Origin: an uncultured Ulvibacter sp.
GTDB taxonomy: Bacteria > Bacteroidota > Bacteroidia > Flavobacteriales > Flavobacteriaceae
DNA length: 64,000 nt
Assembly (NCBI GenBank): GCA_938083445.1
Contig: CALKCP010000003.1
Coordinates: 186,001 to 250,000 of the forward strand
Direction: 5' to 3'
Made by a program: the position numbers and the translations under genes. The notes below the pieces were generated by a model. That model was not told where the DNA came from and searched no databases. It worked only from the letters and a program-made list of their open reading frames with translations. Numbering within the stretch: the stretch's first letter is position 1; every line of letters begins with the position of its first letter. Positions 25,471 through 33,373 of the stretch are shown here, piece after piece.

Positions 25471-26283
25471 TTATAGTTGTTTAATAAGTTCAGTAATTAA
25501 TGTAATTACGTCGGGTTCTGCATTTCCTGCTATTGCTATAATTTCAGCAATATTGGCCGGCTTCAAATTGTCTGGATCGCATTCGTCGGTTAAAACGGAT
25601 AAGGCTGATACAGGAATGCCTAAATGATTCGCAACGATCACTTCAGGAACGGTACTCATGCCAACAGCATCTGCACCGATAATTTTTAAATAGCGATATT
25701 CAGCGCGGGTCTCTAGTTGAGGGCCTACAACACCTACATAAACTCCTTTATGCAACCGAATAGTATGAGCCGCTGCGATTTCTTCTAATTTTGCATTCAT
25801 TTCAGAATCATAAGGAGCACTCATATCTGTAAAACGCTCACCCATTTCTTCAACACCTTTAAATGCTAGTGGAGAACCTCCTTGCAAATTTATGTGATCA
25901 TCAATGAGCATAATATCTCCTTTTTTTAGGCTTTGGTTGATAGCGCCCGCAGCATTGCTCACTAATAATTTTGAAATTCCAAGCGCATGCATTACGCGTA
26001 CTGGAAATGTTACATCGGTTAGTGAGTAGCCTTCATATAAATGGAAGCGCCCTTGCATGACAATTACTTTTTTACCTGCTAAGGAACCGTAAATCAATTT
26101 TCCTTTATGAAACTCGACGGTTGATGTGGGAAAGTTCGGGATGAGATTGTAGCTCATTTCTACTTCAATGGCCACTTTCTCGAGTATTTTGCCAAGACCA
26201 GTACCCAAAATAATTCCGATTTCGGGAGTGCCAAAACCGCCTTGTTGTAAAAAATCTACAGCTTCTTTTATGTCTTTTTTCAT
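25471..26283 (-). CDS. Purine nucleoside phosphorylase type I
   Basis: A 270-aa trimeric-type PNP: GIILGTGLGK phosphate loop near residue 24, SNAAGAINQSLKKGD near residue 110, QLETRAEYR with the substrate Glu, MSTVPEVIVA and the SVLTDECDPD region. The normal reaction is phosphorolysis of purine nucleosides to the base and ribose 1-phosphate. Its place inside the operon, between the TIGR04282 gene and arsM, suggests that it releases adenine from the dimethylarsinoyl-deoxyadenosine made by ArsS. Residue-level specificity for adenine over guanine cannot be settled by eye. Confidence 0.92.
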   Translation of the reverse strand: MKKDIKEAVDFLQQGGFGTPEIGIILGTGLGKILEKVAIEVEMSYNLIPNFPTSTVEFHKGKLIYGSLAGKKVIVMQGRFHLYEGYSLTDVTFPVRVMHALGISKLLVSNAAGAINQSLKKGDIMLIDDHINLQGGSPLAFKGVEEMGERFTDMSAPYDSEMNAKLEEIAAAHTIRLHKGVYVGVVGPQLETRAEYRYLKIIGADAVGMSTVPEVIVANHLGIPVSALSVLTDECDPDNLKPANIAEIIAIAGNAEPDVITLITELIKQL

Positions 26284-26284
26284 G

Positions 26285-26947
26285 TCATGTTTTTTCTATA
26301 AATTCTTGAAATATAGGCAGCCCAATAATATCTTCATATACATCAATATCGTTTCGTTCTTGTAATTTGCAAACACTTTTAGTAACCATATCGGCCATCG
26401 TGTCTTCAAGCACCGTATTTGTACCCCAATTTTTATTATCAAAAACGGAAGGGTGTAGTTCTTTCATTCCTAGCAAATAGTAGCCGCCATCATGTGCAGG
26501 ACCAATAACTAATTCATTCTTTTCTAGACAGGAAAATGCCTTTTCCAAATCATCCTTGCTTAGATCGTACATGTCGCTTCCAATGATAAGAACCTTCTCA
26601 TATCCCATCGCAAACAAGTCGAGGAAAGCGTTGTTCATGCGGCGACCCAAATTTGCTCCATCCTGTTTTTTCTTTCTGAAAATTTTTTCATTCCAAACAT
26701 CATCTTTAACGACTGAATTTGAATAGTAGACAAATTTATCTACGGCTAAATCCTTAGATAGCTCCACCGTATGCTGCAGTAATATTTTATAAATGGTTAG
26801 GGCGCTTTCGTCACCAACGGTTTGGGCCAACCTAGTTTTACACTTCCCCAATTCTGGATTTCGGGTAAATATAATAAGGGCGCTTTTGGAAGTAGGTACG
26901 TGGTACACTTCCGATGAATTGTCAGTTTCTTGTATATTCAATTGCAT
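26285..26947 (-). CDS. TIGR04282 family glycosyl/nucleotidyl transferase-like protein
   Basis: A 220-aa GT-A/nucleotidyltransferase-fold protein (DUF2064, rSAM/selenodomain-associated transferase 1). Visible motifs are FTRNPELGKCKTRLA near residue 30, GSDMYDLSKDDLE, and IGPAHDGGYYLLGM, the family Asp-Gly-Gly signature. The fold suggests transfer of a nucleotidyl or glycosyl group; the family's reaction is not firmly established. ATG 26947 is used instead of a GTG two codons upstream that overlaps the rhodanese stop. In this operon it could activate arsenoribose 1-phosphate for the TIGR04283 transferase (inference). Confidence 0.85.
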   Translation of the reverse strand: MQLNIQETDNSSEVYHVPTSKSALIIFTRNPELGKCKTRLAQTVGDESALTIYKILLQHTVELSKDLAVDKFVYYSNSVVKDDVWNEKIFRKKKQDGANLGRRMNNAFLDLFAMGYEKVLIIGSDMYDLSKDDLEKAFSCLEKNELVIGPAHDGGYYLLGMKELHPSVFDNKNWGTNTVLEDTMADMVTKSVCKLQERNDIDVYEDIIGLPIFQEFIEKT

Positions 26948-26952
26948 AGCCA

Positions 26953-27453
26953 CTAGTATACTTTTTTACCCTTTTTAAGCCAATTTCCCCAGAATTTGGA
27001 ATACACGTGTACATTTTCGGTTTCTTTTCCTTCGGAATCAACTAGGGGAAGGTCGTTGTTTTTCCATTCAAAAATACCGCCATATAGGTTTTTAACATTT
27101 GTAAAGCCTTCTTTTTTGAGCTTTTCGCCAACATCTTCAGATCGGATGCCAAGCGAGCAGTAGACAACAATTGAAGCGTTTTTATTGAGAATGTTTGCAG
27201 AAATCTCTTCACTAGAAAAACGGTCGTAACCTACATATTTTGCTGAATTAATATGACTAACATCGTACTCCTTCATCTCCCTTGTGTCTAAAATTACAAC
27301 AGTGTCTTTTAACTGGAGATTTCGAAGCTCCGAAACCGAAATGTAGGGTATGCTTTCATTATTGTTTGCTTGCAATATAAACTCTAACGACTTTTGAGCG
27401 CTCGTTGTGCTTGCAAAAAGTAAGAGGATTATATAGGGTATGGTTTTTTTCAT
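26953..27453 (-). CDS. Exported rhodanese-like protein
   Basis: A 166-aa single-domain rhodanese with a cleavable signal peptide (hydrophobic residues 4-18, then TSAQ). The domain has ILDTREMKEYDVSHI and the active loop VYCSLGIRSE with Cys99, followed by LYGGIFEWKN. Rhodaneses bind sulfane sulfur or reduce oxyanions; some are close to arsenate reductases such as Acr2/CDC25. A periplasmic arsenic or sulfur step is therefore plausible but unproven. It is third in the arsenosugar operon, nine bases after arsS. Confidence 0.88.
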   Translation of the reverse strand: MKKTIPYIILLLFASTTSAQKSLEFILQANNNESIPYISVSELRNLQLKDTVVILDTREMKEYDVSHINSAKYVGYDRFSSEEISANILNKNASIVVYCSLGIRSEDVGEKLKKEGFTNVKNLYGGIFEWKNNDLPLVDSEGKETENVHVYSKFWGNWLKKGKKVY

Positions 27454-27462
27454 TTCTGAGGA

Positions 27463-28530
27463 TTATTCAGTTACCGAACCTTGACAGCTACTGCCTGCAC
27501 CTGCAGTACAGCCATAACAGTGCTGTGAAATTACAATATCTCGATCATTAATTATATCTTCATTGTACTCTGAAATATGTTTTACCTTACTTGCAATTTT
27601 TAAGCCGAGCATCTGGTTGAAGTCACAATCGTACAACCATCCATCCCAGCTAATTGAGATTGTATTGGTGCACATGACGCTCTTAACTGCGGCTGGGTTG
27701 TATGCTTCTACAAGTGAGTACATATAATCTTCGTAGTTTTCAGAGGCTATTAAATAGTCTAAAAAACGAGAAATAGGTAAGTTTGTTATTGCAAATAAAT
27801 TATGGAATTCAATTCCAAAATCATCCATTAATCCTTTTTTGAAATCTCGTTCTAAACCGCTTTGGTCGGCAGGAAGAAATGCTCCTGTAGGATTGTATAC
27901 GAGATCGAGGCGAAGATTACTTCCAGGCATTCCATAGCCAATGGCGTTCAAGTCTTGTAGTGCTTTAATCGATTTATCAAAAACACCATCACCTCTTTGT
28001 TTATCCGTTTTGCCACGTGTCCAATGTGGCATTGAGCTAACGATGTGTACGTTGTGTTCTTTAAAAAATTGAGGGAGGTCATGATACTTTTTGTTTGCCC
28101 GTATAATGGTTAAATTGCTGCGAACGATAAAGTCTTTTATTCCGGCCTTACTAGCCTCATCGACAAACCATCTAAAGTTTGGATTCATTTCTGGAGCGCC
28201 CCCGGTTAAGTCTAACGTATGTGCTTTGGTGTTTTTAATGACATCAAGGCAGCGCATCATGGTCTCTTTAGTCATTATTTCTGTGCGATCTGGACCTGCA
28301 TCTACATGACAATGGTCGCAGACTTGGTTGCACATATAACCCACATTAATTTGAAGAATCTCCAAGGTTTTTGGGCGCAATGGAAATTGCCCAGTTTCTT
28401 TTATTTTTTTGGCAAAAGTAGGTAGCTCACCACTTTTAAACATGCCATCAGACAATATTTCAAGTTGTCGATTCGATGCCGCGAGTTCACTCTGACGTTT
28501 GTGAAGAGACTGTGTTTTTGTTTTCAGCAT
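27463..28530 (-). CDS. arsS: Arsenosugar biosynthesis radical SAM protein ArsS
   Basis: A 355-aa radical SAM enzyme. The cluster motif CNQVCDHC gives Cys67, Cys71 and Cys74, followed by DLTGGAPEMNPNF, typical of this family. The C-terminal Cys-rich domain has Cys287, Cys302, then Cys338, Cys341 and Cys349 (HCYGCTAGAGSSCQGS). ArsS enzymes join the 5'-deoxyadenosyl group of SAM to dimethylarsenite, giving 5'-dimethylarsinoyl-5'-deoxyadenosine, the precursor of arsenosugars. The full set of expected partners surrounds it. Cytosolic and oxygen-sensitive. It starts 15 bases after the AhpD-like gene. Confidence 0.93.
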   Translation of the reverse strand: MLKTKTQSLHKRQSELAASNRQLEILSDGMFKSGELPTFAKKIKETGQFPLRPKTLEILQINVGYMCNQVCDHCHVDAGPDRTEIMTKETMMRCLDVIKNTKAHTLDLTGGAPEMNPNFRWFVDEASKAGIKDFIVRSNLTIIRANKKYHDLPQFFKEHNVHIVSSMPHWTRGKTDKQRGDGVFDKSIKALQDLNAIGYGMPGSNLRLDLVYNPTGAFLPADQSGLERDFKKGLMDDFGIEFHNLFAITNLPISRFLDYLIASENYEDYMYSLVEAYNPAAVKSVMCTNTISISWDGWLYDCDFNQMLGLKIASKVKHISEYNEDIINDRDIVISQHCYGCTAGAGSSCQGSVTE

Positions 28531-28545
28531 AGAGGTATCAGGTTG

Positions 28546-28884
28546 TTAGCCGTCAAGTTTGTTAACTTTATTCATCATCATGGTTCCATGGACAAGCGTA
28601 GCGCCACTTTTTATTGCCGCACCTACATGAATAGCCTCCATCATTTGTTCCTTAGTTACGCCTCTTTGCAAGGTGTCTTTGGTATAGGCGTCAATGCAGT
28701 AGGGGCATTGTTCTGTATGTGAAACAGCCAATGCGATCAAAGATTTTTCACGAGCGGTTAAAGCCCCGTCCTCAAATACTTTACCGTAGTAATCGAAGAA
28801 TTTCGTCCCTAGTTCTTCGCTCCATTCTGTGATTTTACCAAATTTTCTGAGATCTGCTGGATCATAATAGTTATTTGCTGCCAT
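28546..28884 (-). CDS. Arsenosugar-associated AhpD/CMD-like protein
   Basis: A 112-aa alkylhydroperoxidase D/carboxymuconolactone-decarboxylase fold protein. The CxxC redox pair is Cys60 and Cys63 in TEQCPYC, with a downstream His at about residue 86 (EAIHVGA). Such proteins use the CxxC for thiol redox or peroxide removal. This short form is known as the arsenosugar-biosynthesis-associated peroxidase-like family. First gene of the operon, so it probably marks the promoter-proximal end. It may reduce trivalent/pentavalent arsenic intermediates or protect ArsS, which is inference. Confidence 0.88.
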   Translation of the reverse strand: MAANNYYDPADLRKFGKITEWSEELGTKFFDYYGKVFEDGALTAREKSLIALAVSHTEQCPYCIDAYTKDTLQRGVTKEQMMEAIHVGAAIKSGATLVHGTMMMNKVNKLDG

Positions 28885-28913
28885 ATTTTTTTTAAATAGT
28901 TACAATAAAATTG

Positions 28914-28931
28914 ACGCGTTAAGCATCGCGT
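28914..28931 (-). promoter_or_regulatory. Inverted/direct repeat in the arsenosugar operon leader (candidate operator)
   Basis: ACGCG at 28914-28918 and CGCGT at 28927-28931 form an inverted repeat with an 8-base spacer. On the transcribed strand AACGCG also appears twice with a 12-base period. It lies just downstream of the -7-like element, where a repressor would block initiation. The arms are short and no regulator gene is nearby, so this is a candidate only. Confidence 0.35.
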
Positions 28932-28935
28932 TTGG

Positions 28936-28943
28936 TAAATATA
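28936..28943 (-). promoter_or_regulatory. Putative -7 element of the arsenosugar operon
   Basis: On the minus strand this reads TATATTTA, one base off TAnnTTTG, about 50 bases upstream of ATG 28884. No better match lies closer to the start. Confidence 0.35.
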
Positions 28944-29187
28944 ACTAAGTAGTCCTTTTAACCGAAAAAAGCTCACTAAAGTTTTGAGGTTTAGTTAAAA
29001 AAAATACGTGACACCTTTTTTGAATTCATTGGAGAAATTGACAACTTCACTTTTAGGACAGGTGTCGAAAGGAAGAGGAAAAGTCACTAAATAAGGGTAG
29101 TATTCCTAAATTTTTAACTGGTCGTGAGTGTTGAGATTGAACGAAAACAAATAAAAAAGAATGAAAGGGTAGGATGTTTTAAAAACA

Positions 29188-29217
29188 AAAAACCACAACT
29201 TTAAAAGTTGTGGTTTT
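29188..29217 (-). terminator. Terminator of tRNA-Phe
   Basis: A long A/T-ended stem-loop (arms about 29189-29201 and 29204-29216) lies directly 3' of tRNA-Phe on its strand, followed by a T-tract in that direction. Its symmetry means it could also act on plus-strand transcripts. Confidence 0.85.
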
Positions 29218-29219
29218 TG

Positions 29220-29292
29220 TGGTACCTCCAGGAATCGAACCAGGGACACATGGATTTTCAGTCCATTGCTCTACCAACTGAGCTAAGGTACC
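29220..29292 (-). tRNA. tRNA-Phe (anticodon GAA)
   Basis: A 73-base minus-strand tRNA: acceptor arm GGTACCT (29286-29292) pairs with AGGTACC (29221-29227). The D-arm is AGCTCAGTTGGTAGAGC, the anticodon loop CTGAAAA gives GAA, and the T-arm has GGTTCGATTCC. The discriminator base is A, and the 3' CCA is not encoded. Confidence 0.97.
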
Positions 29293-29305
29293 TTTATTAA
29301 GGCTG

Positions 29306-29335
29306 CAAATATAAATCTATTTTATCTTCTGCAAA
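29306..29335 (-). promoter_or_regulatory. Promoter of tRNA-Phe
   Basis: On the minus strand TTTG (29332-29335) is followed after 18 bases by TATATTTG (29306-29313), the same sequence and spacing as the tRNA-Leu promoter. It ends 13 bases before the tRNA 5' end. Confidence 0.7.
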
Positions 29336-29435
29336 ACATATATTTAAAATTATTTTTTAATAGAAAATCAATTTAATAAGGATTTAACAATGGCTTACTA
29401 ATTCAAATCGTACTTTTAGCTTTTTAAAGATACAA

Positions 29436-30164
29436 ATGAACTTAATTATTGATGTTGGGAATACGCTTGTAAAGCTTGCTGTCTTTGACAAGGAGTCAAT
29501 TTTTTTTAAGAAAACTTTTATTAAAAGTGATTTCATTGAAACGCTTTCAATGGTATCGAAAGAATGTCCGAAAATTGAAAATGCCATTATTTCTTCGGTA
29601 AGCACACTCACAAAGGTGCAGCTTTCAGCATTAAAAAAGAGATATCCATTGTTGGTTCTTAACTACAAAATGAATTTCCCCTTTGTCAATCTTTATGAAA
29701 CTCCAAGTACTTTGGGGGTGGATCGTTTGGCCTTGGTAAGTGCAGCAGCAGCTCAATACCCTAATAAAAATGTCTTAATAATCGACTCAGGAAGCTGTAT
29801 CACCTATGATTTTTTAGACCATAAGAACTGCTATTTAGGAGGTGCTATTTCACCCGGATTAGAAATGAGGTATAAAGCATTAAATAATTTTACGGCAAAG
29901 CTTCCATTTTTAGATATGAAAACACCAAAATCGCTCACGGGTAACACTACCAATTCGTCAATACATGCTGGTGTGGTTAGGGGAGCTTTGTTCGAAATAG
30001 AAGGCTTCATAGCATCATATCGGAAAGAATACGAAGATTTAACAATAATTTTAACAGGAGGAAATGCTCATTTTTTGCGGGATAGCTTAAAAAGTGGCAT
30101 CTTTGCCAACTCAAATTTCCTAATGGAAGGCTTACATTACCTATTGGAAAATAACAAATATTGA
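29436..30164 (+). CDS. coaX: Type III pantothenate kinase
   Basis: A 242-aa ASKHA-fold kinase catalysing the first step of coenzyme A synthesis (pantothenate to 4'-phosphopantothenate). Motifs: phosphate-1 loop MNLIIDVGNTLVK at the N-terminus, LGVDRLALVSAA, the catalytic and phosphate-2 region IIDSGSCITYDF, GGAISPGLEMRYKAL and the late ILTGGNA. Length is normal. The stop overlaps the ATG of the next gene (TGATG), starting a plus-strand run of envelope genes. A TACTTTTA -7-like element lies at 29411, 17 bases before the ATG. Confidence 0.95.
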   Translation: MNLIIDVGNTLVKLAVFDKESIFFKKTFIKSDFIETLSMVSKECPKIENAIISSVSTLTKVQLSALKKRYPLLVLNYKMNFPFVNLYETPSTLGVDRLALVSAAAAQYPNKNVLIIDSGSCITYDFLDHKNCYLGGAISPGLEMRYKALNNFTAKLPFLDMKTPKSLTGNTTNSSIHAGVVRGALFEIEGFIASYRKEYEDLTIILTGGNAHFLRDSLKSGIFANSNFLMEGLHYLLENNKY

Positions 30165-31417
30165 TGTTGAAACGAACAATTATTGCAGTATTTATTTTAA
30201 TAACCAGTGTTGCACTTGGTCAAGGGGGAACAACATCACCTTATTCATTTTATGGAATTGGAATCCAAAAATTTAAGGGGACAGCTGAAAATAGAACAAT
30301 GGCTGGGATTAGTGTATTCTCTGACAGTATCCATGTTGGTCTTCAAAATCCAGCTGGTCTTGCCGATTTGAGATTGGTGAATTATTCTGTAGGAGCGAGT
30401 CATAAATATCAAACACAAAAAAGTTCGTTCGAATCACAACAAAGCACAGCTACTTCTTTAGATTATATCGCCATCGGAATTCCGATGGGGAAACTTGTAG
30501 GTAGCTTTGGATTATTGCCCTATTCGGCTGTTGGTTATGATTTGCAGTCTGAAGAAGGAAATACGATTACACAGTCCTCTGGTAATGGCGGAGTGAACAG
30601 AGCGTTTATTTCGTTTGCATACAAACTAACTTCGAAGCTTAATCTTGGAGTTGAAAGCAATTATAACTTTGGAAGCATAGAAAATGATGTGTTTAGTAAA
30701 CAAGAGGATTTAGAATTAGGAAGTAGGGTTATCAATAGGTCTGAATTTCGCGGATTCACCTTCAATTTTGGTGCGTCCTATAAAACAATGGTTTCTAAAA
30801 AATTGGAGCTATCAACGTTAGCTTCCTATAGTCCTGGTACAAATGTGAAGTCTGACAATACGAGGATTTCTTCAACTATTGCCGTTTTACCTTCCGGGTT
30901 TTTAGCTGAAGCGCAGTCCATAGAATTTGAAGATCCAGATTCTGATTTCATTTTCCCATCACAATTTACAATTGGGGCAGGAATTGGGGCTCCCAAACGC
31001 TGGTCGTTGGGTCTAGAATATACAGGACAAAAAACGAGTAATTTTAAAAACCGACATATTGAATTAGACAGTTCACTCGATAATGTTGAGTTTGTCGATG
31101 TCGTAAAAATAAAAATCGGGGGATTCTTCATTCCAAATTACAACGCCATCGGAACGTATTGGAAAAGAATATCTTATAGAGCTGGGTTTCATTTCGAAAA
31201 TACGGGACTTAATATTGAAGGACAAGATATTAATGAGTTTGGCATATCTTTTGGAGTAGGTCTTCCAACTGGAAAGCTATTTTCAAATGTCAACATCGGT
31301 TTTGAAGTTGGAAAGCGAGGAACAACCAATTTTGGTTTGATACAGGAGAATTTTTTAAATACTTTTTTAAGTTTATCGCTAAACGACAAATGGTTTGAGA
31401 AGAGATATTATGATTAA
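30164..31417 (+). CDS. Outer membrane beta-barrel protein, FadL/OMPP1-like
   Basis: A 417-aa exported protein: a signal peptide of about 20 residues ends at LGQ, and the mature chain is rich in alternating hydrophobic/aromatic strands. Near its start is SPYSFYGIG, then ENRTMAGISV..LQNPAGLADL, as in FadL-like or PorV-type barrels of Bacteroidota. It ends in aromatic residues, as barrel proteins often do (WFEKRYYD). The start overlaps coaX by one base. It is probably a transporter or assembly factor in the outer membrane; substrate unknown. The next gene's possible ATG at 31410 lies inside its 3' end. Confidence 0.78.
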   Translation: MLKRTIIAVFILITSVALGQGGTTSPYSFYGIGIQKFKGTAENRTMAGISVFSDSIHVGLQNPAGLADLRLVNYSVGASHKYQTQKSSFESQQSTATSLDYIAIGIPMGKLVGSFGLLPYSAVGYDLQSEEGNTITQSSGNGGVNRAFISFAYKLTSKLNLGVESNYNFGSIENDVFSKQEDLELGSRVINRSEFRGFTFNFGASYKTMVSKKLELSTLASYSPGTNVKSDNTRISSTIAVLPSGFLAEAQSIEFEDPDSDFIFPSQFTIGAGIGAPKRWSLGLEYTGQKTSNFKNRHIELDSSLDNVEFVDVVKIKIGGFFIPNYNAIGTYWKRISYRAGFHFENTGLNIEGQDINEFGISFGVGLPTGKLFSNVNIGFEVGKRGTTNFGLIQENFLNTFLSLSLNDKWFEKRYYD

Positions 31418-31436
31418 CAGAGAAAACATTTATTTT

Positions 31437-32801
31437 ATGAAAACGAAAGTACTTTTACTTTTAACACTTTGCGCATTCACATTAGGAGGAAAATCCTTAG
31501 CGCAAGCGGATAACAACTGTTATGAATTGGGTTCTTTATTTATTGAGCCAGCAAAGGCAAAAAATTATAATGCAGCACTTCAGAACTATGATAAAGTAGT
31601 TCAACAGTGCCCAACATATAGCTTGGCTATTTATCAGTACGCCGTAAAAATGTTTGAATTTTTTATTAAAGAAGGGGATCTAAGTAAGATAGCTGATCTA
31701 GAGCAGGCCTATAAATATAGAATGCAATACTACCCTTCTAAAACCAAAGAAGGAGATGTACTCTCCGATATTGCGCAATTCAAGTACGATAATAAGATAG
31801 GCACAAAGATGTTGCAATTTCAGGCTTTTGATGAGGCTTTCAAAAAAGATGCAAAGAATTTCACAAGCCCAAAAAGTATTTACACCTATTTCTCCCTGGC
31901 AGTAGATTTGGAGAAATCGGGAGAAAAAGACATACAAGAGGTATTTGACCTTTACGATGTTGTCACTGAAAAAATTGAACAAGAAGAAAGTGTGCTAGCT
32001 CCACAAGTAATTATGCTGTCCGACAGACAAGAGGCTGGAGAATCACTATCTTCGAAGGAGGCAAGGAAACTAAAGGTCTGTGAGATTAATCTTGGTAATT
32101 ATGGTAAGATAAAAGGCAGTGTTGATGCTAAATTAGGAATATTAGCAGACTGTCCAAACCTGGTTCCTCTATACAGCAAAGATTTTGACCAGAAAAAAGA
32201 TGACATCGACTGGGTTAAGAGAGCTGCAGGTCGCCTTTCAGGTAAAGACTGCACAAGTGACCCGCTGTTTATTAAATTAGTAGAACAATTAGACAGGCTT
32301 GCTCCGTCTGCCGATACGAAATTATACCTAGGTCAGTTAGAAAAAGAAAAAGGGAATTCGGCAAAAGCAATTTCGTATTTTGAAGAGTCGGCAGAAATGC
32401 AAGAAGATCCAAGAAAAAGCGCAAGAATTTATTACAGAATTGCAGAAGAAAAGCGAAAGAGTGGTCAAAAAAGTACGGCAAGAAGATATTACCTAAAGGC
32501 ATTGGATTATCAGCCATCAATGGGTAGAGCGTATTTAAAAATTGCCAGTATGTATGCTTCAAGTGCGAACACCTGCGGGACGACAGTTTTTGAGAAAAGA
32601 GCGATTTACTGGAAAGCGGCAGATTTGGCAGCCAAAGCAGCGAGGCTAGACGGCTCAATCGCCAAAAACGCAAGAGAAACTGCTTCTAGCTACAGACAAA
32701 GAGCCCCGTCTAAAAGTGATATCTTTGACGGTGGAATGGGAGGGAAAACAATTACCTTTAATTGCTGGGTTGGTGGTAGTATAAGAGTTCCTAACTTATA
32801 A
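31437..32801 (+). CDS. Exported TPR-repeat protein
   Basis: A 454-aa secreted protein with an N-terminal signal (MKTKVLLLLTLCAFTLG..LAQA). It is a mostly helical chain with TPR-like repeats: one near residue 40 (YNAALQNYDKVVQQCPTYS) and clear ones from about 300 to 380 (LYLGQLEKEKGNSAKAISYF, then YYRIAEEKRKSGQKSTARRY). TPR proteins mediate protein contacts; in this envelope gene run it probably supports outer-membrane assembly. ATG 31437 gives a standard signal peptide, while an earlier in-frame ATG at 31410 overlaps the previous gene. It is followed by lptC after two bases. Confidence 0.8.
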   Translation: MKTKVLLLLTLCAFTLGGKSLAQADNNCYELGSLFIEPAKAKNYNAALQNYDKVVQQCPTYSLAIYQYAVKMFEFFIKEGDLSKIADLEQAYKYRMQYYPSKTKEGDVLSDIAQFKYDNKIGTKMLQFQAFDEAFKKDAKNFTSPKSIYTYFSLAVDLEKSGEKDIQEVFDLYDVVTEKIEQEESVLAPQVIMLSDRQEAGESLSSKEARKLKVCEINLGNYGKIKGSVDAKLGILADCPNLVPLYSKDFDQKKDDIDWVKRAAGRLSGKDCTSDPLFIKLVEQLDRLAPSADTKLYLGQLEKEKGNSAKAISYFEESAEMQEDPRKSARIYYRIAEEKRKSGQKSTARRYYLKALDYQPSMGRAYLKIASMYASSANTCGTTVFEKRAIYWKAADLAAKAARLDGSIAKNARETASSYRQRAPSKSDIFDGGMGGKTITFNCWVGGSIRVPNL

Positions 32802-32803
32802 GG

Positions 32804-33373
32804 ATGTACAAAGTTAAATTTATGATAAAAAGCGTGATGGCAATACTACTTGTCATCACGCTTTTTTCATGCGAAGGAAACTATAAAAAAATTCAGCAAT
32901 TCAACTTAAAAGATGGGGCTCCATTTGCTGAAGGAAAAAATATTAATTTAAAATATACAGATTCAGGGAAGGTAGTCACAAACCTAATTGCGTCAAAATT
33001 ATGGGATTATAGTAATTTTAAATTTCCATATCAAGAGTTCCCAGAAGGAGTTGAAGTGCACTTTTGGGATGATAACAAAGAGAATATAGTTACCTCAGAT
33101 TATGCAATTCGTTATGATAAAACAGGTATTATTGATCTTAGAAAAAATGTAGTGTTGGTTACAAGTGATAGCTTAACCCTAAAAGCAGAGCAGCTTTATT
33201 GGGATCAAAAAAACAAGTGGGTGTTCACAGACGAACCCTACCGCATTGAATTTAAAGATGGGTCTCATAATGACGGCGCCCGACTAGATTCGAGTGAAGA
33301 TTTTAAAGAAATTATTTCAAGAAAAAATCAAGGAGTACAAATAATTGATAAAACTAAAATTGATGGGGAATAA
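32804..33373 (+). CDS. lptC: LPS export protein LptC, lipoprotein form
   Basis: A 189-aa LptC-family protein with a lipoprotein signal (lipobox LFSC near residue 23). The family's beta-jellyroll is visible in strands such as GKNINLKYTDSGKVV, EGVEVHFWDD and DSLTLKAEQLYWD. LptC links the LptBFG transporter to periplasmic LptA and carries LPS across the periplasm. The first ~20 codons contain a perfect terminator-like hairpin (32827-32866). An alternative start at ATG 32822 also gives a full lipoprotein signal. It overlaps the next small gene by 11 bases. Confidence 0.88.
   Translation: MYKVKFMIKSVMAILLVITLFSCEGNYKKIQQFNLKDGAPFAEGKNINLKYTDSGKVVTNLIASKLWDYSNFKFPYQEFPEGVEVHFWDDNKENIVTSDYAIRYDKTGIIDLRKNVVLVTSDSLTLKAEQLYWDQKNKWVFTDEPYRIEFKDGSHNDGARLDSSEDFKEIISRKNQGVQIIDKTKIDGE
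32827..32867 (+). terminator. Intrinsic-terminator-like stem-loop nested inside lptC
   Basis: A perfect 13-bp stem (32827-32839 with 32854-32866), 14-base loop, and T-run 32862-32867. It resembles the free-standing terminators elsewhere in the window, yet it lies within the signal-peptide codons of lptC. It may attenuate transcription between the TPR gene and lptC. Confidence 0.6.

Larger units (their letters stand above)
28885..29219. other. Gene-free stretch upstream of the arsenosugar operon
   Basis: 335 bases between the AhpD-like start and tRNA-Phe contain no convincing gene on either strand. They hold the presumed operon promoter and inverted repeat (28914-28943), a spaced 7-bp inverted repeat GACACCT/AGGTGTC at 29010-29016 and 29060-29066 of unknown meaning, and the tRNA-Phe terminator at the right end. 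Confidence 0.6.

Noticed and set aside
28885-29219. Small gene or riboswitch in the gap upstream of the arsenosugar operon
   Set aside because: No open frame with coding character, and no known riboswitch core recognised.
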